Assembly (NCBI GenBank): GCA_947095535.1
Contig: OX352772.1
Span: 45,341,445 to 45,405,444 of the forward strand
From: Poecilobothrus nobilitatus
Taxonomy: Eukaryota > Arthropoda > Insecta > Diptera > Dolichopodidae
Direction of reading: 5' to 3'
DNA length: 64,000 nt
Part shown: one piece after another, positions 33,660 to 44,704 of the stretch
How positions within the stretch are numbered: position 1 is the first letter of the stretch
Layout of the letters: each line of letters opens with the position of its first letter
The notes under the pieces: model-generated
Databases searched by the model: none
Seen by the model: only the letters and a program-made list of their open reading frames with translations
Told to the model about the DNA's origin: nothing
Program-made: the position numbers and the translations under genes

Positions 33660-36600
33660 GAGGAGTTAATTATAAAATTTTTAGATATGCTATAACCACG
33701 TCGAATCTTTGGTAAGCTTAAAATTTACATTTTCTGAATCGTTCATACTAAAACAATATTGTCTTCTTCAATCATCAAAAATCATTGACTTTTAAAATTA
33801 GCAAAGATCTAACTAAAGGAATTTTTTTTTTTTTTTTGTAGTAATATCTTATAGCTGCAGCATCGAATGTTTGCTAGAAAAATACTATTTATATTTTTTG
33901 ATTCATGGTTAAAAGCCATTCCGTTGAAGGAGTTGACCTCTTTTATACAAAGTTAGTTTAAAGGGTCCTCAAATAACTATAACTGAATAAATTAATAAAA
34001 ATGAATAAACATATTTTGAGATTAAATAGAAAAAGAAAATATTGAAAATATTGAAAAAGAAAATATGAACTGATTGATCCATTATCCTGTGCAAATCGCA
34101 AGGTAATGGATCAGTTATTTGAAATCCAAGGGAAACATACACAAATAACGTATAAAATGTACATATATATATTATAAGTATATAGGTATATAGTCATATT
34201 TTTCATATATATATTTAAAACGAAAAAAAAGCAATTGAACTTGAAAAAAAAAACTAAATTAGAATAATTTAAAAGACCCACAAAAAAAAAAAAAAACAAA
34301 ATAAAAAACAATATTGTATAATTTACACCAACATATATATTGAAAAAAAAAGAGTATAAATTATTAAAAAAACAAAAAAAAATAATAAATAAATAAATAA
34401 AAGAATTAAAATAACTTCATCTTTAAGAATCTCAATTAATTGATACTATTTGTCACATTTATTTTATTAAAATATCATTATCATTATCACAATCATCAGA
34501 TCAGAACAATCATTGAAATTCATTCAATAAACCAGAAATCAGATAATTGGAATTTATAACAGTAACAGTAATTTTAAATAAGTAATTGATCAGAATATTT
34601 ATGATTACCATTTACTTGATCATCATCAATATTACATACATATATTATATTATTATGTATTATTATAACAATCAACACCATAACATCCAAAGCGTCATTA
34701 TTTTCGTCATCTGACGCTTCTTTATTTATAATCTTTTTAGTTTGTTTGTTTTTGTTTTTTTTTGGTTTCTTTTTTTGTTTTTTTTTTTTTACTTTGGTGC
34801 CATTACCAAGTTTTTGCTTTTGCACTTTTGCTTCTGCACTTTATTTATGACCATTTATTGTGAAAAAAAAAAAAAAAATATCACATTATGAAGATTTTTC
34901 ACGTTTTTTGCGTGTGACTCCTGCCTTGTTCGAAGTGATCATTAAAAATTTTTACTTATGAGTTGTTTATATTATATTATATTTTTTTTTTTGCTGTTGT
35001 TAATTTTTGTTTTTTTTTTTTTTAATGTTCTTTTGTTACCACTCTACTCCAACACTTCAGATTAACAACAATTGGACTAAATTATATATGTATATATTTT
35101 AATAATATTATATATATATAGGGTATCGATATGTAAAAGTTGTACATTACGGCAGTTCTTTAATAAAACAAAACTAAAAAGAAAAAACAAAAATAAATAA
35201 AATTCAAGGCAATCCAGAAATTTTTGATTTTGCAAAAACAAAAAACAAAAAAAAAAAAAACCATTTCTTATGCAATCAAATGACCCATAATACTAAAACG
35301 TTATTATTAAAAACTTTTATTTTTCTTTTTTTTATTTTCATATTGTTTTTTCTTGTATCTTAATATTTTTGAATTTTATTTAAAAGACGTGCAGGGACTT
35401 CCAGAACTGCAGAAAAAAAAAATTAAAGCAAAAAAAAAAAGACCCATCAAATATAAAAAAAATTGAAGTGATGACAACAAAAGTGGAAAAAAAAAAAATA
35501 TATTATATAAAAAAATTGCATTATTGCCTACGGCAAATTTGTAAGATATTGAAAATCAATATAATAATTAAATTTGATAAACCACTCTGATTCAATGTCC
35601 AACAAAATTATCCAAATAGGTATATGAAGTGGTGTATAATGAATGAAACATTTGATATAGATCGAATATAAGAAATTGCTCTAATTCTAATATGAATTTT
35701 ACATTAATTTTAGTATTCCTTAGAATTAATCTCTCCAATTATATTTGAATTAACCTATATAGATACAATTATGTTTGAGGTTTAATTTATTTGGTTTATG
35801 GTGAAGAACAAACAAATAAAAGGAATGGGGACAATCATATAAAATAATAGATTCTTTTAGGAGTTCATTCTATTGTTTTATTGTTGCGAAAATGATGAAT
35901 GTCCGAAGGCGATTATTGATGACTGTTATCCATTTGTTTAAAAGTTAAATTTTATTTTATCCATTTCTGATATTATAAAAATTTTTAATTTTATAAAATA
36001 GATTACAATTTAAATTTTGGTTTTGGTTTAATTTTAAACTGTTTAAAAAGTAGAAGATTTCATAATATATTTTAAGAATATATTATGTAGATCTAATAGA
36101 TTGAAAACTGAAATTTGCATTATTAAACTTGATAGCAATAGAATCTCTTGAAATTCTGGAACATTTTTGTCAGTGGGTTATACTTGTTATGTCTATTTAT
36201 TTAAAGTCAGAACACCGCAATTTTTTCCAGAATAATTAAAAATGATTTTTTTCGTTTTTAAGTCATTGGGATTTAAGTTTTGGGAAAAGATACCTTTTGC
36301 TAGTAAAATAATTTTTTGCAACTTCATGATAGTGCAGTAGACAATAAAAATCGCAATAAATTTATTGCTGGAAAGACCAGAAAAGAATTGTTTTTTTTTA
36401 CGGAAAATTTAAATATATCTAGACATTTTAATTACATTATATATAATTTATTCTTATTCATTCTTATCATTCTTATTTCTTCTTATTCAGCATGTCTTTG
36501 CCACTCGTCCTCCGACTTACATATTTAACCTATACAAAATTTCTAGGTTAAGAATATCTATTTATGTAAAAGACATTTTTCTTTTATTTAAATTCTAGTT

Positions 36601-37350
36601 TAGATTGCCGTTATTATAATCTGGTAATTTGAAGAAAATTCTCCAACAATTTTTGATATGCTCTCATTACTGCACATATACCTCAATGTAAAATCTCATT
36701 TTAAAAGTTCAATTGAGTACAAAAAGTCAGTCAAAAAAGTTTAACCAATTATTTAATACATATTTATTGTAATTGTTCGCAATTGATTTATTTGAATTAC
36801 CAACAAAAAAAAAAAAAATACAATCTTAAGATTAAAATTTTAAAAATATACGATGAGAATTCCGTTGTAATTCATGCATGAGCAGATGTAAAATTTTTAT
36901 TCATCTAAAGTTGAAGTAATACAGGTACGTATATAATATATAATTATAAATATATTATATTATATTATACACAAATTTATTGGTATGTTGAAAAATTTTT
37001 TTCTTTTTGTTATTAAACCATCATAATATGAATATCTCCCAAAATTTTGTTTACAGTTTTTAATTTATTTTCTTTTATTCACTTGAAATCTTAAGATATA
37101 CGATATGATGAAAGACTTTCTGTGAAATTAATTTCTTTTTCTTTTTGATTTTTTGAAATTGTACGTTTAACACTGCAAATTTAATGAATTTAAATGTATT
37201 AATTTTCTTTTTCTTTTTTTTTTTGGAAAATGGAACACACCTGTTTAACAGTAAACTGTAATAAGTTCTTATATATTTTTTTCAGAAATAGAGAATTATT
37301 TTAGGTTTTTAGAAGAATTTTTGTCATAGTAGATAGATACAAATGTTTAC
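33660..37350. other. AT-rich spacer with homopolymers
   Basis: No gene or recognisable element. Includes many poly(A/T) runs (34,230-35,500) and low-complexity frames such as 34,574-34,825 on the minus strand. The open frame at 36,316-36,528 has no domain. Confidence 0.55.
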
Positions 37351-37354
37351 AAAA

Positions 37355-37800
37355 AATTGGGTATCTTCCAAAGATTCCAAGAATTCTCCCTTTGTACTGT
37401 AAGATTGTCTTATTGACGAAATTCACCTCTTCCTTTAGTATTATGGGATGAAACTCCTACCTGCTAATGCAGTACAATGGGAAGGATAGGACAGGACAAG
37501 GATAGAACAATAATCCATTGAATTGGGAGTGGAACTGTGGGAACAATGAATCTGCTTATTATTATTACTATTTTGCTAACAGTGACTAATAGCCATCAAC
37601 AGTTAGAACATGCAGTAGTCTATAGCACCTTCCTGCATGAGGTAATTAATTAAAGGAAACCCTACTGTGACTTTAGTTACTATTATTATTGGTTTTGGTA
37701 TTAGTTATTAATGTTATTACTATAGCGTTCGGGCCATCAGTGGTTTATAATGTGCAATAATATATAACACCTTCCTGCATGATAGACCAGAAGAGAACAA
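37355..37800 (+). repeat. CTTCCTGCATGA repeat family, fullest copy
   Basis: Starts GGGTATCTTCCAAAGATTCC and AAGAATTCTCCCT. Continues through GGGATGAAACTCCTACCTGC, CCATTGAATTGGGAGTGGAA, a TTATTATTATTACTATTTTG run, and two internal copies of an ACACCTTCCTGCATGA-type motif (near 37,628 and 37,769). The same order is found at 57,066-57,405 and 59,250-59,640, and a partial copy lies at 27,495-27,640. No ORF is conserved between copies. Nature unknown; possibly a non-autonomous element or LINE 3' end. Confidence 0.65.
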
Positions 37801-38054
37801 AAATGTATTAATTGGTATCACTAATGATAATCAAGTTATTAAAGATTTCAAGTTTTATTTTTAGTTGATTCTGTGAATGTAAGAAGTGCTTGTCGTTACT
37901 TGAAAATGTATCTTTTGAGAACAGGTAATTTCACGAAATTAATATTATTTGTGAAAACTTTAAATTAAGCATAATACTTGTAAAGTACTTTAATATCTTA
38001 AATAAATATAATAAACTAGTGGATGTTGATTTTTTTTAATACATTTTCCACCTG

Positions 38055-38244
38055 AGGATAAAAAACGAGGGTAAACAAGACAACTAACGAAACTAAATTT
38101 ATTTGTGCAGCTTTACCAAGAAGGGCAGAACTAATTGGTCGCCAGTGACTATGAGTTTGAAAATAATGTCACAAGAAGATTCTGCGAAATATTTGGGACT
38201 GCATCTGGATTGCACATTTTTGTGAAAGACATTATAAAAAAAAC
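38055..38244 (+). mobile_element. Jockey-like reverse transcriptase relic, left part
   Basis: One frame reads RIKNEGKQDN, two stops, then TKKGRTNWSPVTMSLKIMS and QEDSAKYLGLHLDCTFL. This follows the usual RT order after the catalytic core in Jockey-clade LINEs: W-R-I-K-x-N-E-x-K, a T-C-P-P-V-like block, then K-Y-L-G-x-x-L-D. The frame breaks at about 38,229. The right-hand continuation appears at 39,553-39,665, after repeat copy D. Confidence 0.75.
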
Positions 38245-39547
38245 AAGGTAGAATGTAAACCAACGGTTTTTAAAAGCGCACATTTCCAAAACTCAATACA
38301 AACTGTTTAGAAGTGTGACTTACACAAAAATTTGAAAATTTCATGTAATAAAAGAAAATGTGAAAATAGGATATTTTTGAAATTTTGAGGGGCTATAAGT
38401 CCGGAATCCTATATAACTAAGAAAAGCCGTTAACACACGTAAAAATATATTATTAAACCTTTAATTTTCATGTCTTGCCGAAGAAAAATTTGTACAGGTG
38501 CCTAAGTTACAAGTGTCTAAAAATAGCAAATTTTCAATTTTTGAGGCGTAATAACTCTTAAAGAGGGGGTGTTACCAAAAAATTTTCTGAGGAAACTTAT
38601 ACTAATTCTAAAAGTTCTTTCTTGTCTCAAAATTTCAGGTTCCTATCTAAAGGGGTGCCGGAGTTATGAAAAAAGAAATTTCATGCAAAATGTGGTTTTC
38701 ACATAACGGTAAATTTAAATAGTAAATTACAAAATATTACATAATTTTGATATTGTTTTATATAGATAATAAAATTTTTGATCTTCTAGCGGTTTTAGAT
38801 TGCAAAACTATTACGCATAGCCTGAGATATATACATCTGAAAATGGGGCTTTTTCGTAATTTTGAAGAGCTGCAACTTTGGAACCCTTTACAATTAAAAT
38901 AAACCTTTAACACACGTAAAAATATATTATTGTAGCTTTAATTTTTATATCTTGCAGAAGTAAAATGTGTACAGGTTCCTAAGTTACAGGTGTTTAAAAA
39001 TAGCAAATTTTCTATTTTTAAGCCCTAATAGCTCATAAACAGGGGGTGGTCCGAAAAAATTTTCTGAGCAAACTTATACTAATTCTAAAAGTTCTTTCTT
39101 GCCTCAAAATTTCAAGCTTCTATCTAGAAGCGTGCCGGAGTTATGAAAGTAGAAATATCATGCAAAATTTGGTTTTCACATAACGGTAAATTTAAATACT
39201 AAATTTAAAAAAAATGTATAATTTTGATATTAATTTACAAATATAAAAGAAATACCTGTCGAATGACGTTTTCAGATTGAAAAAATCTTAAACAGAACAT
39301 AAGATATATGCATTTAAAAATAGGGCTTTTTCAAAGTTTGAGGGGCTGTAGCTCCGTAATGGGGGGGGCTACATGAAAAAGTTGTTCCACAAAATTATTT
39401 TTTTTATGAGACCTACCTATGGTTAAAATTTTTTTTCTCTATCTTTAACGGTGTAGAAGTTTTGTAAACAGACGGACGGACGGACGGACGGACGGACAGA
39501 GTGAAACTAATAAGCACATTTTTTCAAAATTTTTTTGGAAATGTGCT
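38245..39547 (-). mobile_element. AGCACATTT dispersed repeat, copy D (nested in LINE)
   Basis: The most complete copy. The left end has AGCGCACATTTCCAAAA (38,274) and the right end TTTTTTGGAAATGTGCT (39,547). The two are inverted relative to each other apart from a 2-base indel, so short terminal inverted repeats are likely. Two tandem internal units of 477 bases are marked by AACACACGTAAAAATATATT (38,432 and 38,909). Near the right end lies a (GGAC)n run at about 39,472-39,498, then AGAGTGAAACTAATAAGCAC. It splits a Jockey-like RT relic, showing insertion after that LINE. No ORF is present. Confidence 0.7.
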
Positions 39548-39552
39548 AAAAA

Positions 39553-39665
39553 AAGCTTAGGATAAAACAGTACAACTGCTACAAACTGTCGTTTAAAAGA
39601 AAACTGGTACTTTACAAAAATATTTAAACAGTTTTAAATACTTTCTGCGATAGTCTGAATACCAT
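39553..39665 (+). mobile_element. Jockey-like reverse transcriptase relic, right part
   Basis: Directly after repeat copy D the plus strand reads KLRIKQYN, then KLSFKRKLVLYKNI, a stop and TVLNTFCDSLN. This fits the segment that follows K-Y-L-G-x-x-L-D in Jockey-clade RTs (a pattern like L-S-x-x-x-K-L-L-L-Y-K-x-I-L-K-P). It is therefore the downstream half of the fragment at 38,055-38,244. Confidence 0.6.
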
Positions 39666-40109
39666 GGTTCTTCAGTAAAAACTTTTTAAAAAAAATTCTT
39701 CTGATAATCTCAATTAAAGCAAATAATGTTAAAAGATGTAAAATGAATAACTGAAACAACATCTATATGTAAATGCAAGTAAACTTCTTAGCAGTTAACT
39801 ATACAAGTAGAGTAAAACCCTTAGATTAGATCTACCAAATAGATTAAAATATATTTTAAAGTTTAAAACTTATGTCCGTTACATATAATAAGCGTAAGTT
39901 TAAATATACAAAATATTGTTGTGTATCATATTAAATGTTTAGTCATGTATACCATGAATAATTAAATATGATTAAATTAACAACAATCAGGCCACTGTAT
40001 CTTTTCACTTCAAAGATGAAATTAACGCGTTTAACTATTTGAAGATTAACCATTTACAATAAGTAAAAGGAAAACAATTATGCGTATAAAAGCTTCTAAC
40101 CGCAATTGA

Positions 40110-40335
40110 TTTTAAAATCTAATAAAGAATCCAAGCTAATATTTAAGATGATAAGATCACTGTGGACATGAATAATTTTACTACCAAGCCCTAGAGCCCT
40201 ACCAAGCCTGGAACTTTAATTTCAAAATCTAATAAAGAATACAAGTTAATTTCAAGATGAAAACATCATGATGTACATCGAAATTTCTAAACATTAGAAA
40301 GTTTTAACATCTAATAAAGACACCAAATGATCCAA
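40110..40335 (+). repeat. Degenerate tandem repeat, three partial units
   Basis: The motif AAAATCTAATAAAGAATNCA, followed by AGNTAAT and AAGATGA, occurs near 40,112 and 40,225, and a shorter version (AACATCTAATAAAGACACCA) near 40,307. Periods are about 113 and 82 bases. Non-coding. Confidence 0.5.
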
Positions 40336-40339
40336 GCCG

Positions 40340-41890
40340 CTTAACATTAAAGACAACAAAAATAAACATTTGTATGAATCATTCAATCGTCAAAGTTACA
40401 TAATTTAAAATTATTATAATAAGGAAAAAAAAAAAAAAACAAACAAATAAAATTAAAAGTAAAATGGAATTTAGAAAATAAATATTTTCTTTTTATCCTA
40501 ACTTTTCCTATTTGTTTGTTTTTTATTTTTCGTTTTTTCTATAATATCTAATTTTCTTTTTTTTTCTTAAATTCCAATTTGATTCCAAGCTACAAAAAAA
40601 AAAAAAGAAAACTAATATAAATATTGTAAATTCAAAAATTTATTCATACACATACTATTTGTATTCGAATTATATACAATACATATTATATATAAATATA
40701 TATACATAATATTATGTGTTATTACAGTTAAAATATAGGTAAAATATATTTGTACTATGCATTTAAGGCTTACCACCTGGTAAATACACAATTTTCTTCT
40801 TCAATTTTTCTTATACAAAAAAAAAACAAAACCAAAAACAAAAAAACAATAAGAAACATAACAATTTACAATAAAAAAAAAAAAAAACAAAAAGGAAAGC
40901 TCTCACATCCTTATAAAATGATGACAACATATTCTTGATCCAATTTTTGAAGATTTCTAAAATGTATATAATATAATATAAGTATCTACTAAATATATTA
41001 AAATCTATTTTAAAACATTTTGTAAACATAACTCTAACACAATGTAAATTCATTATAGAAAAATACCGTTAGTAAATCCTTTTTCTTAAAATCCTTTTAA
41101 ACTAAAGTAAGAATGAAACAAGAAAAATAAATGAAAAATAACAAAATAATAGAAAATAAATTTTTTTTTTTGTTTTTTTTTATTATATTTCCTTTTTTCA
41201 TCTTATTGTTTTTTTTTTTTTTTCTTCCCTATTGTTGTACGTAATACCTCAGATGGCGAGATATAAAACGCGTTTTGATACTATTTTGTTTTTTACGAAA
41301 AAAAAAAAAATTATAATAATATGTGGGTGAGGGAAAACTGAATTTATTATTATATTTTTTTTTTTTTTCACCTGATACAATAACACATATGTGAAAAAGC
41401 CTTTTATTTAGAAAAAAAAAAATTTTTTTTTTGTCTTGAAATTTAAAAAGGAAAATGTAATATTTGTTTTTGTTGTAGAAAACTTAAGATGAGTGAAAAA
41501 GAATTTAAAGAACAAAAAAAAAAAAAAATAAAAATTCTATAATAGGAAATCTCATTTTAGAAAATATCATTTCTTGTCAGGAAAATAATGTAAATAACAT
41601 TGTTTTGTAATTTTGCACGATTTTCTCTTGAATCAAAATCACTTTAGTATTGTTATTCACAATAAGATCTTATTTTTTATTTTAATATTATTTGTTTTTT
41701 ATTTTTTTCTTGTTTTTGGAAAAAAATATTAGGGGAGAAAAAAATGAAACAAAACTAAAAGAAGAAAAAATAAGAATATAATGTTACTGGGCGATCCAAA
41801 AAGGACATAAGAAATTTCAGTTATAATTTCAAAAAAATTTAAAAGGAATCTAAAGAAAATTATTATGTTATTATTATTTAGGAAGACAGA
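40340..41890. other. AT-rich spacer with homopolymers
   Basis: No gene or element recognised. The overlapping open frames at 40,750-41,053 and 41,729-41,935 are products of A/T runs. Confidence 0.5.
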
Positions 41891-41894
41891 AATA

Positions 41895-42480
41895 TGTTCT
41901 CCACTATAAAATTCTACATTTTCACTGATAGTCAAGCTACTATATTAAATTATTTGAAATCCTACACGTTGAGTTCCATTGTAATCAAGAACTGCCTCTC
42001 ATCCTTAAATTAATAGAATGAATTATTCAATATCAATCTTGTTTAGGAATCTGTGCATAGTGGCTTCTTAGGCAATTGTAGAGCTGATAAATTAGCTAGG
42101 AGTGACATAAATTTTCAAATTCACCGATAACAGAAGAATATTTCGATTTCTGTAGCAACCTATAAATATTGATCTCAACAATAAGACAAACCGTATGTGG
42201 TTTTTCTACTAGTATACTCACAAACCGTGTGTTATTTTCTATTAGTACCTTTGCTGTGGTTAAGTACACTTAATTTAAATTAGATCTTAAACAATCAACT
42301 AGACTTGTATTCCTAAATCGACGCAATATCTGTAATGTAATAGAGATTTAAACATAACACTGTTTGATCGGTAGACATGCTAGAAAGTTAGAACTTCTCT
42401 CATATGACTTTTGAAGAAGTTGCAAAGCTGAAAAAAAAGAGTAATCAACCATTCACCTTTTATGTAAATGCTGAGCACTT
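41895..42480 (+). mobile_element. LINE RNase H domain and 3' end relic
   Basis: Plus-strand translation shows a degraded RNase H of an I/Jockey-superfamily LINE. FYIFTDSQATILNYL carries the catalytic Asp in the T-D-S motif. VHSGFLGNCRADKLARSD carries the H-S-G and the last Asp. Then comes LDLKQSTRLVFLNRRN and, with a stop, HCLIGRHARKLELLSYDF, a common block before the terminal Cys motif. IHLLCKC remains from that motif. Stops (about 41,999) and shifts separate the pieces. A 36-45 bp direct duplication (ACAAACCGTRTGTNNTTTTC) lies at about 42,186-42,257. It is distinct in sequence from the copy at 20,060-21,070. Confidence 0.8.
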
Positions 42481-42484
42481 GCTT

Positions 42485-44275
42485 TAAAAAGTATAGAAAA
42501 TTTCTGATGATATTATCTTCTTAAATAATATTGTTATCTTCATAGTTAGCAATGCTGATTTGATGCTGATTTGAATTAAAAAATTTGAGTTGAGATTTTT
42601 AGACTTAAGTGTTATTATTATACAAAATAACAGCGTTACCGAGACAAAATATGTAGGCATCAAAAGTTCTTCAGTGGAGCTGTTGATGACAATTTCATGT
42701 ATACAGGATATCTTATGACTTATAACATAGTAAGTTATATTAGTTGTACAAGCATAAACATAGGTGTACATATATAGAGCTGAATATTCAAAGAAGGTCT
42801 GATCATACATGTTCCAATATTAAAGGAAATTAATCACACAATAATAATTTTTAAGAAAAAATAAAATAGGTTTGATCTTCAAAAATTAAGATGATTAGAC
42901 TGTGGCTACAAGACGATAAAACTGAGGACATAAAAAATAAAAAAAATAATTGGGATGAAGATTTCTAAAAACTATAGTCAATTTCAAAATAATTCTATAA
43001 TTAAATAAGTGTTCATTCGTTCATTGTTGAATGAAATCACTATCTTTGATTTGCATCAAAGTTCCTAATGGTACAAAGAATTTAAAATTTTATTTTATTT
43101 AAAAGAAACTATTATTCAGTATTATCTAAACCTACAGTTTCATATTCATAAAGGATATACAGATCACCAGTTTCGTTATTCTATTACTAAAATAAATTTA
43201 AAGTTAATCATTAACTTAAATTATTATTACAAGCTTCTAGAATAAGTTTATCTTTACACTATTAGATTGGAAATATTAGAAATATATATTTTGTTTTTCT
43301 TTTTCACTTCTTTTATTAAAAAAAGTCCTTTTTCTTAGGACTTATATACTATGGTTTTATTTTGTTCTTTATTATTTTTGTTTTTGTTGTTGTAAGCTCA
43401 TACTAACAAAAAACTTATTTTGTACACATAAAATCATATAAAATATTTTTTTTCTTTTCTTTAAAAAGAATAGAATAATATTCAACAGGCATCTTTGATA
43501 ATAATTTCTTGGTTTATTTTTTGGTATATCAAATGAAAATCTTTTTCATTCAACACATTTAAATCTTTTTTCACGATTTCTTCAAAAAACAAACTAACTA
43601 AATGTAAAAACAAAAAAACAGCAAAACAAAAACTTGAGAAAAGACAGAAAAATTTTCCAAAAATAAAAATTAGATACATTGTATTTTATTCTTCTAACAG
43701 ATATCGCACGCTGTGAAAGTGTGGTTACATTTAGACCTTAAATATTTTTGGCTATCATAAAAAAAAAAAAATTTCTGAATTGTTGTAAATGGAAGAAAAA
43801 ACAAATTCGCTTAAGATATATATATCTTATGAATAAAATACAAGTTGGGCAAAAAAATCCAATTTTAAATTTTTCTAACTGTTTTTGTTTTTTGTTTTTT
43901 TTTTTCTATATTTTGTAAGTTAAAATACTTTGGAAACGCGAATTACATATATTTAGTTCAGATTTTCTTTTTTTGCTTTTTGTTTTTCTTTTGGTGAACC
44001 CATTATCATTGAATTTTAGTTTTGTCTTAAATCAAAAAAAAAAAAAAAAAATAGAAAATATGAATTTTCAAAAAAAAAATAATTAAATCGTATTAGAAAT
44101 TACTTAAATCAAGTAAAATTCCAATAGTATTTGCAAAGAATCTTTTGTAATGGAAATCTGTAGATAATTTCTTTAGTGGATTTAAATATTAAAAATTTTC
44201 AAAATATATTTTTAACGTTATAATTTGGTTTTTAGTCATTCAATGAAGCTGATTGTATAAATTAATAACTATAGA
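42485..44275. other. AT-rich spacer, minor repeated motif
   Basis: No gene is supported. The motif TACAGTTTCATATTCATAAA at about 43,134 recurs at 44,280 as TACAGTTTCATATTCACAAA with some flanking similarity, suggesting two remnants of one unknown repeat. An acceptor-like TTATTCTTCTAACAG ends at 43,700, but no exon is called. Confidence 0.4.
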
Positions 44276-44462
44276 GGGATACAGTTTCATATTCACAAAG
44301 GATGTATTCACCATAGTCTCGTTCATCCTCCTTCTGTATAGAATACAATTTTAATACATTTCTCTATAAACCAATTACATACAGGGTTCTTGTCGATACA
44401 ATTCTGTCCTTCACCTAGACCGGATCCAGGTCTACCACTAGAAATATTTTGAGAAACTGAGC

Positions 44463-44700
44463 TCCTTAAAGTTTATTTTGTTTAATTCGAAATATTTGGG
44501 AGGTTGCAGAAATCATAATCCGGAGATTCGAAAAGAATGTTTTAATTTACTTCATCGTCTTTATAATGAACTTTATAATGGATTGAGTTCCTTGAAGTTT
44601 ATTTTGTTTAATTCGAAATATTTGGGAGGTTGCAGAAATCATAATCGGGAGATTCAAAAAGAATGTTTTAATTTACTTCATCGTCCTTATAATAGAAACT
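44463..44700 (+). repeat. 126-bp tandem duplication
   Basis: Two nearly identical direct copies of 126 bases start at 44,463 and 44,589, with shared anchors TTCGAAATATTTGGGAGGTT and AATGTTTTAATTTACTTCAT. Because 126 is a multiple of three, an open frame at 44,478-44,750 carries a 42-residue repeat (FNSKYLGGCRNHN at the start of each). I do not recognise the peptide; the open frame is probably a by-product of the duplication. Confidence 0.75.
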
Positions 44701-44704
44701 GTAA

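Noticed and set aside
42484..42810. Minus-strand open frame of 108 codons
   Set aside because: It lies next to the 3' remnant of a LINE on the opposite strand and shows no domain, signal peptide with partner features or balanced composition.
43700..43760. Coding exon after TTATTCTTCTAACAG
   Set aside because: Two competing short frames, no conservation evidence and no downstream donor or upstream exon.
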